Shown here: positions 1 to 8,398 of the stretch, piece after piece
Numbering within the stretch: position 1 is the stretch's first letter
How the letters are laid out: each line of letters starts with the position of its first letter
Source of the DNA: an uncultured Alistipes sp.
GTDB taxonomy: Bacteria; Bacteroidota; Bacteroidia; Bacteroidales; Rikenellaceae
Direction: 5' to 3'
Length of the DNA stretch: 24,332 nt
Assembly (NCBI GenBank): GCA_900770635.1
Contig: CAAGLB010000155.1
Span: 1-24,332 of the forward strand
Position numbers and translations under genes: made by a program
The notes under the pieces: model-generated
What the model was told of the DNA's origin: nothing
The model's input: the letters and a program-made list of their open reading frames with translations, nothing else
Database searches by the model: none

Positions 1-410
1 ATCTGAAGCTTCTCGCGCTTTGAGAAATTATCGAAAGTACCGTCGTTGGTCATCTTGTCGATGGTAGCCATCTTCTTAACGGCCTTACGTATAGTTGGGA
101 AGTTTGTAAGCATACCGCCTGCCCAACGCTCTGTAACGTAAGGCATGCCTACTGCTGATACCTTCTCGGCAACGATCTCCTTAGCCTGCTTCTTTGTTGC
201 TACGAACAATACACGACGGCCGCTCTTTACGATCTGCTTAAGTGCAGCAGCTGCCTCGTCGAGCTTAATTGCAGTCTTGTGAAGGTCGATGATGTGGATG
301 CCGTTCTTCTCCATGAAGATATATGGAGCCATCTTAGGGCACCACTTGCGCTTCAAGTGACCGAAGTGTACGCCGGCCTCCAACAATGTATTAAAATCTG
401 TACGTGACAT
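1..410 (-). CDS. rpsB: 30S ribosomal protein S2 (partial, runs off left edge)
   Basis: Reading leftward from the ATG at 410-408 gives a protein beginning MSRTDFNTLLEAGVHFGH, the typical S2 N-terminus. It continues through KRKWCPKMAPYIF, the GIHIIDL segment and VLFVATKKQA, then ERWAGGMLTNF and KKMATI, all S2 family signatures. About 136 residues are present, roughly half of a bacterial S2; the rest lies beyond the left edge. S2 binds the 30S head-platform junction and helps recruit S1-type factors. The gene follows rplM-rpsI on the same strand after an unusually long 247-nt spacer, so it is probably co-transcribed with them and may have its own leader control. In Bacteroidales rpsB is normally followed by tsf, which would be off the window. 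Confidence 0.97.
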   Translation of the reverse strand, partial: MSRTDFNTLLEAGVHFGHLKRKWCPKMAPYIFMEKNGIHIIDLHKTAIKLDEAAAALKQIVKSGRRVLFVATKKQAKEIVAEKVSAVGMPYVTERWAGGMLTNFPTIRKAVKKMATIDKMTNDGTFDNFSKREKLQ

Positions 411-657
411 AATTGTCTTGTGTTTTTGTTTTGTTTTATTAACTCTTTTATCAATCAGCAAGTAACGCACCCGAGGTGCTGTTCTCACTGATTTATTCGC
501 AATCGGGCAACCACATTAGCAGCACACCCTACGACACCATGTGGCTTCTCCACATTTTATGCCGCCATTGCCCAAGGCAACATATCCGAGATATAGGTGT
601 GGTCCAAGAGGTTTTGAACCCTGATTGTGCTTTTGCCAAAGTAGGTCTCGGGGCGGA
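411..657 (-). promoter_or_regulatory. Structured spacer/leader upstream of rpsB
   Basis: This 247-nt gap between rpsI and rpsB holds no convincing gene, and the small ORFs over it look random. On the minus (transcribed) strand it contains a 5-bp hairpin TTGCC-TTG-GGCAA (580-568). ATGTGG-AGAAG-CCACAT (555-539) is followed 22 nt later by a second ATGTGG (516-511) that could compete for the same CCACAT. A further hairpin GCACC-TCG-GGTGC, flanked by AAC/GTT, lies at 483-464. The stretch nearest the start codon is an A-rich unstructured run. Ribosomal protein operons are often autoregulated through such leaders, and S2 represses its own mRNA in gammaproteobacteria. That this spacer is an S2-binding leader is inference. 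A candidate internal promoter was not clear. Confidence 0.5.
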
Positions 658-1044
658 TTAACGCTTAGAGAACTGGAACTTACGGCGTGCGCCTGGCTGA
701 CCTGGCTTCTTACGCTCAACCTCACGTGAATCACGCATGAGGAAGCCGTTCTTCTTCAATACTGGACGCATCTCAGCATCGATCTGGCAGAGTGCACGAG
801 CGATACCCATACGTGCAGCCTCAGCCTGGCCCTTGATACCACCACCTACGAGGTTGATAACTACGTCGTAGTTCTCCAAGGTGTTAGTAACCATCAATGG
901 CTGCTTTACCTCATACTGGAGAATGTGCAAGGGGAAGTAAACCTCAAGCTCCTTGTGGTTGATTGTAATCTTACCTGTACCTGGCTTCACGAATACGCGA
1001 GCAACAGCGGCCTTACGGCGACCTACGGTGTTTACAACTTCCAT
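658..1044 (-). CDS. rpsI: 30S ribosomal protein S9
   Basis: The 128-residue product matches S9 throughout: GRRKAAVARVFVKPG near the N-terminus, the central NLVGGGIKGQAEAARMGIARAL block, and the basic tail RKKPGQPGARRKFQFSKR. The terminal SKR reaches toward the P-site tRNA in known ribosome structures. Length is normal for the family. The start lies 5 nt after the rplM stop codon, so the two are almost certainly one transcript and probably translationally coupled, as in the near-universal rplM-rpsI pair. Confidence 0.98.
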   Translation of the reverse strand: MEVVNTVGRRKAAVARVFVKPGTGKITINHKELEVYFPLHILQYEVKQPLMVTNTLENYDVVINLVGGGIKGQAEAARMGIARALCQIDAEMRPVLKKNGFLMRDSREVERKKPGQPGARRKFQFSKR

Positions 1045-1049
1045 AATTC

Positions 1050-1511
1050 TTACTTAATCTCGTTTAACTTAATCTCCTTAGGGTTCTGTGCAGCGTGAGG
1101 ATGCTCAGCACCTGCATAAACCTTCAAATTCTTCATGATTGCCTCACCCAAACGTGTCTTAGGCAACATGCCACGTACAGCGTGCTCTACTACGAACTCA
1201 GGCTTCTTGTCAGTTGTCAAGAAATCTGCTGGAGTAGCGAAACGCTGACCACCTGGAAAACCAGTGTAACGTGTATAAACCTTATCGGTCATCTTAGCGC
1301 CAGTAAGCTTCACCTTGTCTGCGTTGATAACGATAACGAAGTCACCGCAGTTTGTGTGTGGGGTGTAGCTTGGCTTGTTCTTACCACGGAGGATCTTAGC
1401 GACCTGCGAAGCAAGACGTCCCAAAATCTCGTTTGTTGCGTCAATCACGAACCACTCCTTCTGAGCGTCCTCTGCCTTGACCGAGATTGTCTTGTAGCTT
1501 TTTGAATCCAC
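1050..1511 (-). CDS. rplM: 50S ribosomal protein L13
   Basis: The 153-residue protein has the L13 landmarks: WFVIDATNEILGRLASQVAKILRGKNKPSYTPH in the N-terminal half, GDFVIVINADKVKLTG, the YTRYTGFPGG block and AVRGMLPKTRLGEAIMKNLKVYAG. L13 is an early assembly protein of the large subunit. It is first in the rplM-rpsI-rpsB cluster, preceded by a clear Bacteroidetes-type promoter (1578-1607) and a 5' leader hairpin (1555-1573). The chosen ATG gives the canonical N-terminus, with an acidic-polar extension (MDSKSYKTIS) that is common in Bacteroidetes. Confidence 0.98.
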   Translation of the reverse strand: MDSKSYKTISVKAEDAQKEWFVIDATNEILGRLASQVAKILRGKNKPSYTPHTNCGDFVIVINADKVKLTGAKMTDKVYTRYTGFPGGQRFATPADFLTTDKKPEFVVEHAVRGMLPKTRLGEAIMKNLKVYAGAEHPHAAQNPKEIKLNEIK

Positions 1512-1554
1512 TTTGTTTACGTTTAATTAATACTTAAAATATTGTAATCCAATT

Positions 1555-1573
1555 CCCGAAAGCGTTTTTCGGG
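1555..1573 (-). promoter_or_regulatory. Leader hairpin at the 5' end of the rplM mRNA
   Basis: On the minus strand CCCGAAA-AACGC-TTTCGGG forms a perfect 7-bp stem with a 5-nt loop. It begins about 5 nt downstream of the -7 element, so it would lie at the extreme 5' end of the transcript, about 45 nt before the rplM start. Its position fits an autoregulatory L13 leader or an mRNA-stabilising 5' hairpin. There is no U-tract after it, so it is not a terminator. Confidence 0.5.
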
Positions 1574-1577
1574 CTTG

Positions 1578-1607
1578 CAAAGATACTTATTTTTCTTTAG
1601 ATGCAAA
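1578..1607 (-). promoter_or_regulatory. Bacteroidetes-type promoter for rplM-rpsI-rpsB
   Basis: On the minus strand TTTG (1607-1604) is followed after 18 nt by TATCTTTG (1585-1578), matching the Bacteroidetes primary sigma consensus TTTG-N18-20-TAnnTTTG. Transcription would start near 1573-1570, leaving a leader of roughly 60 nt. Confidence 0.8.
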
Positions 1608-1639
1608 CTCTTCGACAACTCTTTTTTTTAGACAAAACA

Positions 1640-1666
1640 TTAACGGACTCAAAATGAGCCCGTTAA
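1640..1666 (-). terminator. Terminator of the ychF...lipoprotein gene set
   Basis: An 11-bp stem (1640-1650 with 1656-1666, one G-U pair) encloses a 5-nt loop. On the minus strand it is followed by TGTTTTGTC. It sits 29 nt past the stop of the lipoprotein gene and just before the rplM promoter, separating the two transcription units. The other strand also has a T-run after the stem, so it may work in both directions. Confidence 0.75.
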
Positions 1667-1694
1667 CATATTTTTAACCTTATAAAAAAGTTAT

Positions 1695-3134
1695 TTACAA
1701 GAATCGTTTTCCGCACGCTGCGCTGCGTGTTGGCTCGGTAGGCATCTCCTGCGGGAGCTCCGAGCGGGTATATACCGACACGTCAGCCGAATCTAAGGTA
1801 GAAACCCACGTCATCGTATCGACCTCTACCGACACATTGTAGCTTGCGCCCCACGCTGTGCCGTCGGCATAAGTACCCGAGATTATTCCATCTGCAATGG
1901 CTGCTGTGCTGGCAAAAATATCCCAGTAGCGGCTCTCGATGCGCTGGTAGAGCATCAAGCCACCCTCGGCGTTTATGTCCATATATACCTCGAACGAAGG
2001 CTCGGCACCACGCCACGTAGTAAGATGCCATACACCAGCGATAGATGATGTATCGCCACCACTAACTGGGGGTGTTGGAGGCACAGGGCTATCGTTCTTA
2101 GGCACCTCGATCTCGGCTATGGCCGACTGACACACCTTATTCATAGCACCTGCAGCAATTACCGCCATCACCTCATAGGTGCAACCCTGCTGTGCTGGTA
2201 TGGTAGCACTAATATCTCGATTTGTGGCACTCACCTCGGTTTGCGACCACTCTGAGTCACCCTTAACCCTATGATAGAAGTAATACTTTACTGGTGAGCC
2301 ATATTTATAGTCGTCAGCAGCCACGCCATCGTAGAACACCTCAATATTCTCGACCGAGGCACTTACGCTATCCTCCGTCAACTCAAGCGATGGCTTACCA
2401 ATATTTGCAGTCACCACAGCGTAGTCGGTCTTTAACTCAATATTCTCGCTTGTCAAAGGCTCACAATAGTCATTATCTGGATAGAGCGTAAAACGGAACA
2501 GATAGTCACTATTCTCTGTGAGGTAGTCGTCGCCCTCAAACGGAAGTTCCACGCTAATAGCGCCATTCACGATATCAGAGCCTTTAAACTCATAACTAAC
2601 CCACTGCTCAGCATCTGCGCGCGAATACTCAGCCCTGATGACGCGGATATCTGCCAACCAGCCATCCTCCATATAGGCAACATTGCTAAGAGATATGGTT
2701 GCCATAAGACCTTTAGCGTCGACCTCCGCAGTATATGTCATCTCCATCTTTGGGATATACTTCTGGGTGGTGATAGCAAACTTCTCGCTCATCTTCTTGC
2801 CATACTCGCCACCATCAACAATCAAGTTAGCGTAGTAGGTCTGGTCTCCAACAAGCTCATCAAACTCAAAGATAATCTTATCGCCCTCCGCTACATACTC
2901 CTCAAATGGAGTTGCTATGTCGCCAATAATAACCTGTAGCCATATTTTCGCCTCTGTTTTCTTTCCATCGACAGTCATATATGGCTCATCAGCAATGACA
3001 GTGGCACTATTATGTGTTGTTTCAACACTTACCTCACCAAAGAAAAACTTAACCTCAGGCTCTGCGGGCACAGGAGGCTCGCACGCCACGAGCGTCACGA
3101 GCGCCACTAATAATATATATAGGTATCTCTTCAT
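1695..3134 (-). CDS. Lipoprotein with Ig/FN3-like repeats and C-terminal lipocalin-like domain
   Basis: From the ATG at 3134 the 479-residue product begins MKRYLYILLVALVTLVAC, a lipoprotein signal with the lipid-acceptor cysteine at residue 18. This start has GGAG just upstream. In-frame ATGs at 3145, 3155 (overlapping the protease stop as TAATG) and 3164 would add a non-signal N-terminus. Residues ~25-345 look like three beta-rich domains of about 100 residues with Ig/fibronectin-III character. A Pro-rich linker (around 350-360) follows. Residues ~363-465 contain IAGVWHLTTW, VYMDINAEGG, LYQR and GTYADGTAWGASY, resembling lipocalin-like domains of Bacteroidetes lipoproteins. It lies directly downstream of a secreted S8 protease and is probably exported to the same envelope compartment; a role as its partner, substrate or inhibitor is inference. 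Specific function unknown. Confidence 0.85.
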   Translation of the reverse strand: MKRYLYILLVALVTLVACEPPVPAEPEVKFFFGEVSVETTHNSATVIADEPYMTVDGKKTEAKIWLQVIIGDIATPFEEYVAEGDKIIFEFDELVGDQTYYANLIVDGGEYGKKMSEKFAITTQKYIPKMEMTYTAEVDAKGLMATISLSNVAYMEDGWLADIRVIRAEYSRADAEQWVSYEFKGSDIVNGAISVELPFEGDDYLTENSDYLFRFTLYPDNDYCEPLTSENIELKTDYAVVTANIGKPSLELTEDSVSASVENIEVFYDGVAADDYKYGSPVKYYFYHRVKGDSEWSQTEVSATNRDISATIPAQQGCTYEVMAVIAAGAMNKVCQSAIAEIEVPKNDSPVPPTPPVSGGDTSSIAGVWHLTTWRGAEPSFEVYMDINAEGGLMLYQRIESRYWDIFASTAAIADGIISGTYADGTAWGASYNVSVEVDTMTWVSTLDSADVSVYTRSELPQEMPTEPTRSAACGKRFL

Positions 3135-3154
3135 TATACTCCACATTTTAGACA

Positions 3155-5026
3155 TTACAACCAACCGCCATTAGTAGCTACCGAGCCACGAACGACAACC
3201 TCTATCTCACGCTCCATAGCCATGCCACCGATGATCATGTTGCCACCAACGAGAGTATCGCCAGCTATGGCCTTAACCTTGATACGTCCCACACCTGCCT
3301 TTGTGCAGCAGATGGTGAGCATACCCTTTTCGATCGTTGGCGTTTTGGTAATACCCAACGCACTCTTGACATCGTCGCTGATCTCTACACCCTGATACGT
3401 GATATCCTCGGCGCCACCACCAAAATACTCCTCGAGCGAAACGGTGGTCTGCTCGCCAGTGCTTAGGTAGAGGCAAGGTGTGCTATCGAGCTGCATAAGC
3501 AGAAGATGAGCATCGATATATCCCGTACCCATCTTATTCTTATACTTGTCGATACTCATCGTATGGTATGTACCCGACTTATAATCATAGTAAGGACGTG
3601 TACCATGCATATACTGGTTGATGTCGTGCACCGAGGTGATGAGCTTATTACGGAACTCATCAACACTGAAGCTATATCCCTGCTTCAAAGCATACGACAG
3701 ACCGAGAGCTGCGCAACCCGTAACGTGGGGCGTAGCCATAGATGTACCATGCATATACTCATATCCATCACCATAGGCATACTCCACCGAGGTTGAAGAA
3801 ATGGCCATGATAGTGCCGTATGTAGAGTCGCCGCCAGGTGCACAGAGGTTAGTGCCAGGGCCATAGTTGGTATAAAATGCAGGGGTGAAGTTTGGCGCCA
3901 TAGAGGCCACGCAGACATTGCTGTTGTAAGCACCTGGGTAGTTGGCATAGTCCACCGAGTCGTTACCCGCAGCGAAGATCATCAGGCCGCCCTCCATAAC
4001 CCCCTCTAAGCCACCATTGGTCTTAAAGTAGTTGATAGCCTCCTGCACGACGCCGCAATACTGCTCATACTCACCATCGCTGTAGTAGGCCGTAGGGCTA
4101 TAGCCCCACGAGTTATTGGCAATAGCTGCGCCATTGTCGGCAGCATAGCGAATACCCTCGGCAATCTGATGAGAGTAGCAACCTTCTTCATTCTCAAAGA
4201 TCTGGATCGACATAAGACGCACACCATCATTATTGCCCGTACCACCAGCGATACCACACACAGCAAAGCCGTTGTTGTTGACAGCCGAGATAGTACCTGC
4301 CACGTGCGTACCATGAGCATCAGCCGTAACATCGCCGCATTCACGAACACAGTTCCAGCCATGCACATCGTCGATATAGCCGTTGCCATCGTCATCAACA
4401 CCCGTAAGGCCATTTTTCTCAGCCTCGTTAACCCACATGTTATCGGCCAAGTCGGGATGCTCAACCATGATACCTCCATCGATAACGGCAACAACCACAC
4501 GTCGATCGCCCGCAGTATATTTCCAAGCATTTAGCAGATTAATGTCTGCTCCTGCCTTAGCATCATCTGAAAGCGAGCCATCGTTGTAGTAGTGCCACTG
4601 CCAAGGCAACTCAGGATCGTCGAACGGATACTCCACAGCACGTGTAGGCTCGGGGCGTGATGCGGGCATAGAGCACTGCTGCGCCTTAGGACGCTCGATA
4701 AACTCGCTAAACTCCACAACCTCAACACCTTCGATGGAGGCAACACGCTGAGCCATCATATCCAACGACTCGCCCTCGTCGAAGCGCACCATGCGCCATG
4801 AGTCCATAGCGCTGCCATTAGCGGGGAACATGCGGCTAATAGTAGCTCCCTCAACACCAATCTCTAAATCAGCATCCGCCAAGCGCACCATGAGCACACC
4901 CTTAGCGGCATTGTTGCTCGAACCAATAATCTTTGCGTGCGATGTTGTCGCCGCCCCCATCTCGGGATCGTTGACACACCCCACAAAAGCAGCAGCTGCG
5001 AGCAACAGCCAAAACAATTTCTTCAT
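3155..5026 (-). CDS. S8 (subtilisin-like) serine protease, lipoprotein
   Basis: The 623-residue product starts MKKLFWLLLAAAAFVGC, a lipoprotein signal with lipobox FVGC and cysteine 17. Residues ~40-115 form a propeptide-like region. The subtilase catalytic domain spans ~170-500, with Asp183 (AVIDGGI), His238 (HGTHVAGTI), oxyanion Asn355 (AAGND) and Ser429 (HGTSMATPHV), so the triad is intact. An Asp-rich loop, DDDGNGYIDD (211-220), could bind calcium. The C-terminal ~120 residues form a separate, probably beta-rich domain ending in VATNGGWL. It resembles fervidolysin-like S8 proteases of Bacteroidetes. The start is 20 nt after the galM stop, which suggests read-through from the upstream housekeeping genes. 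Natural substrate is unknown. Confidence 0.93.
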   Translation of the reverse strand: MKKLFWLLLAAAAFVGCVNDPEMGAATTSHAKIIGSSNNAAKGVLMVRLADADLEIGVEGATISRMFPANGSAMDSWRMVRFDEGESLDMMAQRVASIEGVEVVEFSEFIERPKAQQCSMPASRPEPTRAVEYPFDDPELPWQWHYYNDGSLSDDAKAGADINLLNAWKYTAGDRRVVVAVIDGGIMVEHPDLADNMWVNEAEKNGLTGVDDDGNGYIDDVHGWNCVRECGDVTADAHGTHVAGTISAVNNNGFAVCGIAGGTGNNDGVRLMSIQIFENEEGCYSHQIAEGIRYAADNGAAIANNSWGYSPTAYYSDGEYEQYCGVVQEAINYFKTNGGLEGVMEGGLMIFAAGNDSVDYANYPGAYNSNVCVASMAPNFTPAFYTNYGPGTNLCAPGGDSTYGTIMAISSTSVEYAYGDGYEYMHGTSMATPHVTGCAALGLSYALKQGYSFSVDEFRNKLITSVHDINQYMHGTRPYYDYKSGTYHTMSIDKYKNKMGTGYIDAHLLLMQLDSTPCLYLSTGEQTTVSLEEYFGGGAEDITYQGVEISDDVKSALGITKTPTIEKGMLTICCTKAGVGRIKVKAIAGDTLVGGNMIIGGMAMEREIEVVVRGSVATNGGWL

Positions 5027-5046
5027 TCTATATAAGGTTTAAGGCA

Positions 5047-6102
5047 CTAAAACGTGCCAAGCTTAAACACAATCTTGTTGCAATAAAGCTCATCGGCCTG
5101 AAGCTCGATGGATGGGAACTCGGGGTGGTTTACAGCATCGCTATAACCCTGACACTCGATAGCCACACCAGCATAGTCCTGATAGTACTTACCCGACTTG
5201 GTCTTAGGGCAGCCTCCCGAGAGCCAGTTACCGGTATAGAGCACCGCCGCTGGCTGCGACGACAATACCGTAACCTTACGTCCCGTAGCCTCACAACGTA
5301 GCTCGCCAATCTCCTTGAGGATGTTCTTCTCGTAGCCATCCACCGCAAAGCAGTGGTCGTAGCCTCGGTAGTTACGTATGTTGTTAAACTCCGAATCTAT
5401 CTCGTCGCCAAATCTGCGCCATGAGGTAAAGTCGAGAGCCGTACCCTTGACATCGAGGAGCTTACCCGTAGGAATCTGCACAACGTCCATCTCCAACACC
5501 TTAGAACAGTTTAGTTGAAGCTCATGATCAAGGATTGTCTTATCTGAGCCCTCGCCATGCAAGTTCCAATATAGGTGGTTAGTGAGGTTAACAACAGTTG
5601 TTTTGTTGCTCTTAGCAACGTATGTAATCTCGAGGTTATCCTCATCGTCAAAGTCGTAGATAGCCTCAACAACCAACTCGCCAGGATAGCCCTGCTCCAT
5701 ATCCTCAGCAACGTATGAGAATACCACCCTATTGGTCTCAACACGGCCCTCCCAATAGCGGTTGGCAAAGCCCTTAGAGCCGCCATGCAGGTGGTTAGGG
5801 CCATTGTTCACCTCCAAGCGATACTCCACGCCCTCGATAGTCATGTGGCCACGAGCAATACGTCCTGCTACACGACCAACACTCTTACCGCTTGCAGCGC
5901 CATCACCGATATAGCTCAATGGATCTTCATAGCCCAACGCCACATCGTCGATGTTGCCATCACGGTCAGCAAACTTAACGCTGACGATAGCCGCTCCGAT
6001 GTTGCAGAGCTGCACCTCCGAGCCTCGGCTATTGCGCATAGTATATAGGATGATGCCCTCACCCTCGGGTGTCGAGCCCCAAATATGTTGCAAAATCTCC
6101 AT
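5047..6102 (-). CDS. galM: Aldose 1-epimerase (mutarotase)
   Basis: The 351-residue protein has the GalM fold signatures. It interconverts alpha and beta anomers of galactose/glucose, feeding the Leloir pathway, in the cytoplasm. Visible active-site residues by family alignment are Arg81 (VGRVAGRIARG), His106 (NHLHGG), His176 (NLTNHLYWNL, the acid), Asp249 (YDHCF) and Glu316 (AIECQGYSDAVNHPEFPS, the base). There is no signal peptide. Its ATG overlaps the gltX stop as TAATG, indicating translational coupling. A weak 5-bp hairpin (5043-5058) covers its stop codon. Confidence 0.95.
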   Translation of the reverse strand: MEILQHIWGSTPEGEGIILYTMRNSRGSEVQLCNIGAAIVSVKFADRDGNIDDVALGYEDPLSYIGDGAASGKSVGRVAGRIARGHMTIEGVEYRLEVNNGPNHLHGGSKGFANRYWEGRVETNRVVFSYVAEDMEQGYPGELVVEAIYDFDDEDNLEITYVAKSNKTTVVNLTNHLYWNLHGEGSDKTILDHELQLNCSKVLEMDVVQIPTGKLLDVKGTALDFTSWRRFGDEIDSEFNNIRNYRGYDHCFAVDGYEKNILKEIGELRCEATGRKVTVLSSQPAAVLYTGNWLSGGCPKTKSGKYYQDYAGVAIECQGYSDAVNHPEFPSIELQADELYCNKIVFKLGTF

Positions 6103-7634
6103 TACTCCATAGGTTTTAGGTTAGCCAAAATAGCGTCGATACGCTTCAAGCACTCTGCCTTGCCGATAAACTCCGTTACGTCGAACATGCCTGGGCCCTT
6201 ACCTGCGCCCACCAATGCCAAACGCAAGGTGTTCATAACCTGGCCAAGACCTAAGCCCTCAGCCTCGATCCATGCACGCACCACAGCCTCGGTATTCTCC
6301 TTCGAGAAGTCGTCGATAGCCTCCAACACGCCACGCAACTTAGCAAGCATCGCAGGATTCTCGCCCTTCCACTGCTTCTTAGCCAACTTCTCCTCGTACT
6401 CGGTAGGCGCCACAAAGAAGAACGAGGTCAAATCCCACATATCGGTAGTAAGCGTCATGCGCTCCTTCATAATCTCGGCAGCCTTGCCAGCAGCCTCGTC
6501 GCTAACCTCGATGCCATTAGCCTTTAATACTGGCTGCATTAGTGGTGCAAACTCCTCGGCCGAGAGCGAGTGCATATACTGGGCATTAAACCACTTAGCC
6601 TTATCGGGCTGGAAGCGAGCACCCGCCTTAGACACACGGTCCAACGAGAACGAGTCGATGAGCTCCTGCATAGAGAAGATCTCCTGCTCGGTACCTGGGT
6701 TCCAGCCAAGTAACGAGAGCATGTTGATAAATGCCTGAGGCAAGTATCCATCCTCACGGTAGCCACGTGCGGTCTCGCCTGTTGGCGATGTCCAAAATAG
6801 AGGGAACACAGGGAAGCCCATCTTGTCGCCATCACGCTTCGAAAGCTTGCCGCTGCCCGTAGGCTTTAGCAATAGTGGCAAGTGAGCAAACTCTGGTTGC
6901 GAGTCTGTCCAGCCGAAGGCACGATATAGCAAGTAGTGCAAAGGCAACGATGGCAACCACTCCTCGCCACGAATGACGTGCGAGATCTCCATGAGGTGGT
7001 CATCAACGATGTTTGCAAGGTGGTAGGTTGGAAGTGCATCTGCCGACTTGTACAACACCTTATCATCGAGTGTCGAGGTGTTCATCTCGACATGGCCACG
7101 AATCAAGTCGTCCATCTTAACAACCTCGTTCTCAGGCATCTTGAAACGCACTACCCACTGGTCGCCACGTGCTATGCGCTCCTCGACCTCCTCCTTCGAA
7201 AGGCGCAACGATGTAGCAAGCTCGTCTCGCACCTCGTGGTTATAGGCAAATGTCTTACCCGCAGCCTCGGCCTCAGCACGAAGCTTGTCCAACTCCTCAG
7301 GGGTGTCGAAGGCGTAGTATGCCCAGCCAGCATCGACAAGCTGCTTGGCATACTGCAAATATATCTCACGACGCTCGCTCTGACGATAAGGGGCGTGTGG
7401 GCCACCAAAGCCTACACCCTCGTCAATCTCGATGCCGCACCACTTCAACGACTCGATAATATACTCCTCGGCACCAGGCACGAAGCGCTGCGAGTCGGTA
7501 TCCTCGATACGGAGGATCATCTTACCGCCATGACGGCGAGCAAACAAGTAGTTATATAGTGCTGTGCGCACACCACCAATATGTAGTGGGCCTGTTGGGC
7601 TGGGCGCAAATCTTACTCTTACTTCTCTTGACAT
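6102..7634 (-). CDS. gltX: Glutamyl-tRNA synthetase
   Basis: This is a 510-residue class I aminoacyl-tRNA synthetase that charges tRNA with glutamate. The N-terminus RFAPSPTGPLHIGGVRTALYN carries the HIGH-type motif (HIGG, residues 18-21), and LRIEDTDSQR follows, as expected for GluRS. The second ATP motif is KLSKR (263-267), the GluRS form of KMSKS. Length is normal. The C-terminal half is the helical anticodon-binding region. It sits between a SIMPL-domain protein (13-nt gap) and galM (1-nt overlap). Confidence 0.97.
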   Translation of the reverse strand: MSREVRVRFAPSPTGPLHIGGVRTALYNYLFARRHGGKMILRIEDTDSQRFVPGAEEYIIESLKWCGIEIDEGVGFGGPHAPYRQSERREIYLQYAKQLVDAGWAYYAFDTPEELDKLRAEAEAAGKTFAYNHEVRDELATSLRLSKEEVEERIARGDQWVVRFKMPENEVVKMDDLIRGHVEMNTSTLDDKVLYKSADALPTYHLANIVDDHLMEISHVIRGEEWLPSLPLHYLLYRAFGWTDSQPEFAHLPLLLKPTGSGKLSKRDGDKMGFPVFPLFWTSPTGETARGYREDGYLPQAFINMLSLLGWNPGTEQEIFSMQELIDSFSLDRVSKAGARFQPDKAKWFNAQYMHSLSAEEFAPLMQPVLKANGIEVSDEAAGKAAEIMKERMTLTTDMWDLTSFFFVAPTEYEEKLAKKQWKGENPAMLAKLRGVLEAIDDFSKENTEAVVRAWIEAEGLGLGQVMNTLRLALVGAGKGPGMFDVTEFIGKAECLKRIDAILANLKPME

Positions 7635-7647
7635 ATCTTTAAATGTA

Positions 7648-8385
7648 TTAGTTGGTCATTTTTATTTTGTACTTGGCACGCACCGTAACACGTGCCTTCT
7701 TGTTGCGTGACGATAGGTTGAACGAGCCACCTGCCGAGAACTCCTCGTCGCCCGTAGCCGCTGTAATCTGGAATACTCCTGCACGTGACTCAGCAAGCAT
7801 GCCGAGCTTAGCTCCCGAGTTAAGTGCTATAATCTCAGCACGCTCACGAGCATCGGCTGCCGCAGCAGCTATCAGGTCGTGCTTGACACTCTCGAGCTGG
7901 GTGTAGTGGTACATAGGCTCGTCAACCGACACCATGACACCCTCGGCCATGAGCGATGGAAGCTCACGAGCAGCAAGCTCGGTGCTATCAATCTTTGTCG
8001 ACTCGATGGTGAAGGCCTGACGATGGATATATCCCGCAAAACGTGAGCCATAGTAGCCACTCTCCAATTTCACACTCTCGAAGTCCTCACGTGTCGACGG
8101 CATAGCAAACGAGATGCTCTCGGTGCTGATGCCCCTCTGCTCCAAAAAGTCGGCAACCTGCTTGCGCTGTGCCTCGAGTGTGGTATAACCAGCAGCTGCA
8201 TCGTCGCTCTTAACAGTAACAACGCCCTCGATAACTATCATGTCGGACGAAAACTCCGTCTCGCCGAGGCCTGTCACGGTGATTGTTCCCAGTTCACGAG
8301 AGTTTGTGGTATAGGCCGCCGCCAAGACCATTGCCGCAAGCACCAAGGCCGACGACATAATCACATATTTCCACAACTTATCCAT
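7648..8385 (-). CDS. SIMPL domain (DUF541) envelope protein
   Basis: The 245-residue product has an N-terminal hydrophobic segment (about residues 7-25) that is a signal anchor or uncleaved signal, then ITVTGLGETEFSSDMIVIEGVV, the usual start of a SIMPL/DUF541 domain. Later come a central QAFTIESTKID block and an Ala-rich helix with DARERAEIIALNSGAKLG near residue 180, then a C-terminal VRAKYKIK strand. Members of this family are periplasmic or membrane-anchored, and E. coli YggE has been linked to oxidative stress; the biochemical activity is not established. Gaps to ychF upstream and gltX downstream are 13 nt each, so it belongs to that transcript. Confidence 0.88.
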   Translation of the reverse strand: MDKLWKYVIMSSALVLAAMVLAAAYTTNSRELGTITVTGLGETEFSSDMIVIEGVVTVKSDDAAAGYTTLEAQRKQVADFLEQRGISTESISFAMPSTREDFESVKLESGYYGSRFAGYIHRQAFTIESTKIDSTELAARELPSLMAEGVMVSVDEPMYHYTQLESVKHDLIAAAAADARERAEIIALNSGAKLGMLAESRAGVFQITAATGDEEFSAGGSFNLSSRNKKARVTVRAKYKIKMTN

Positions 8386-8398
8386 AGTCGTTGTCTAA

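Noticed and set aside
590..660. A T-arm-like GGGTTCAAAACC followed by ACCA on the minus strand, suggesting a tRNA
   Set aside because: No 5' acceptor strand, D-arm or anticodon arm can be drawn at the right distances.
476..734. Small ORFs on both strands in the rpsI-rpsB spacer, including one overlapping rpsI
   Set aside because: They have no recognisable protein features, overlap a certain gene or predicted RNA helices, and lack plausible start context.
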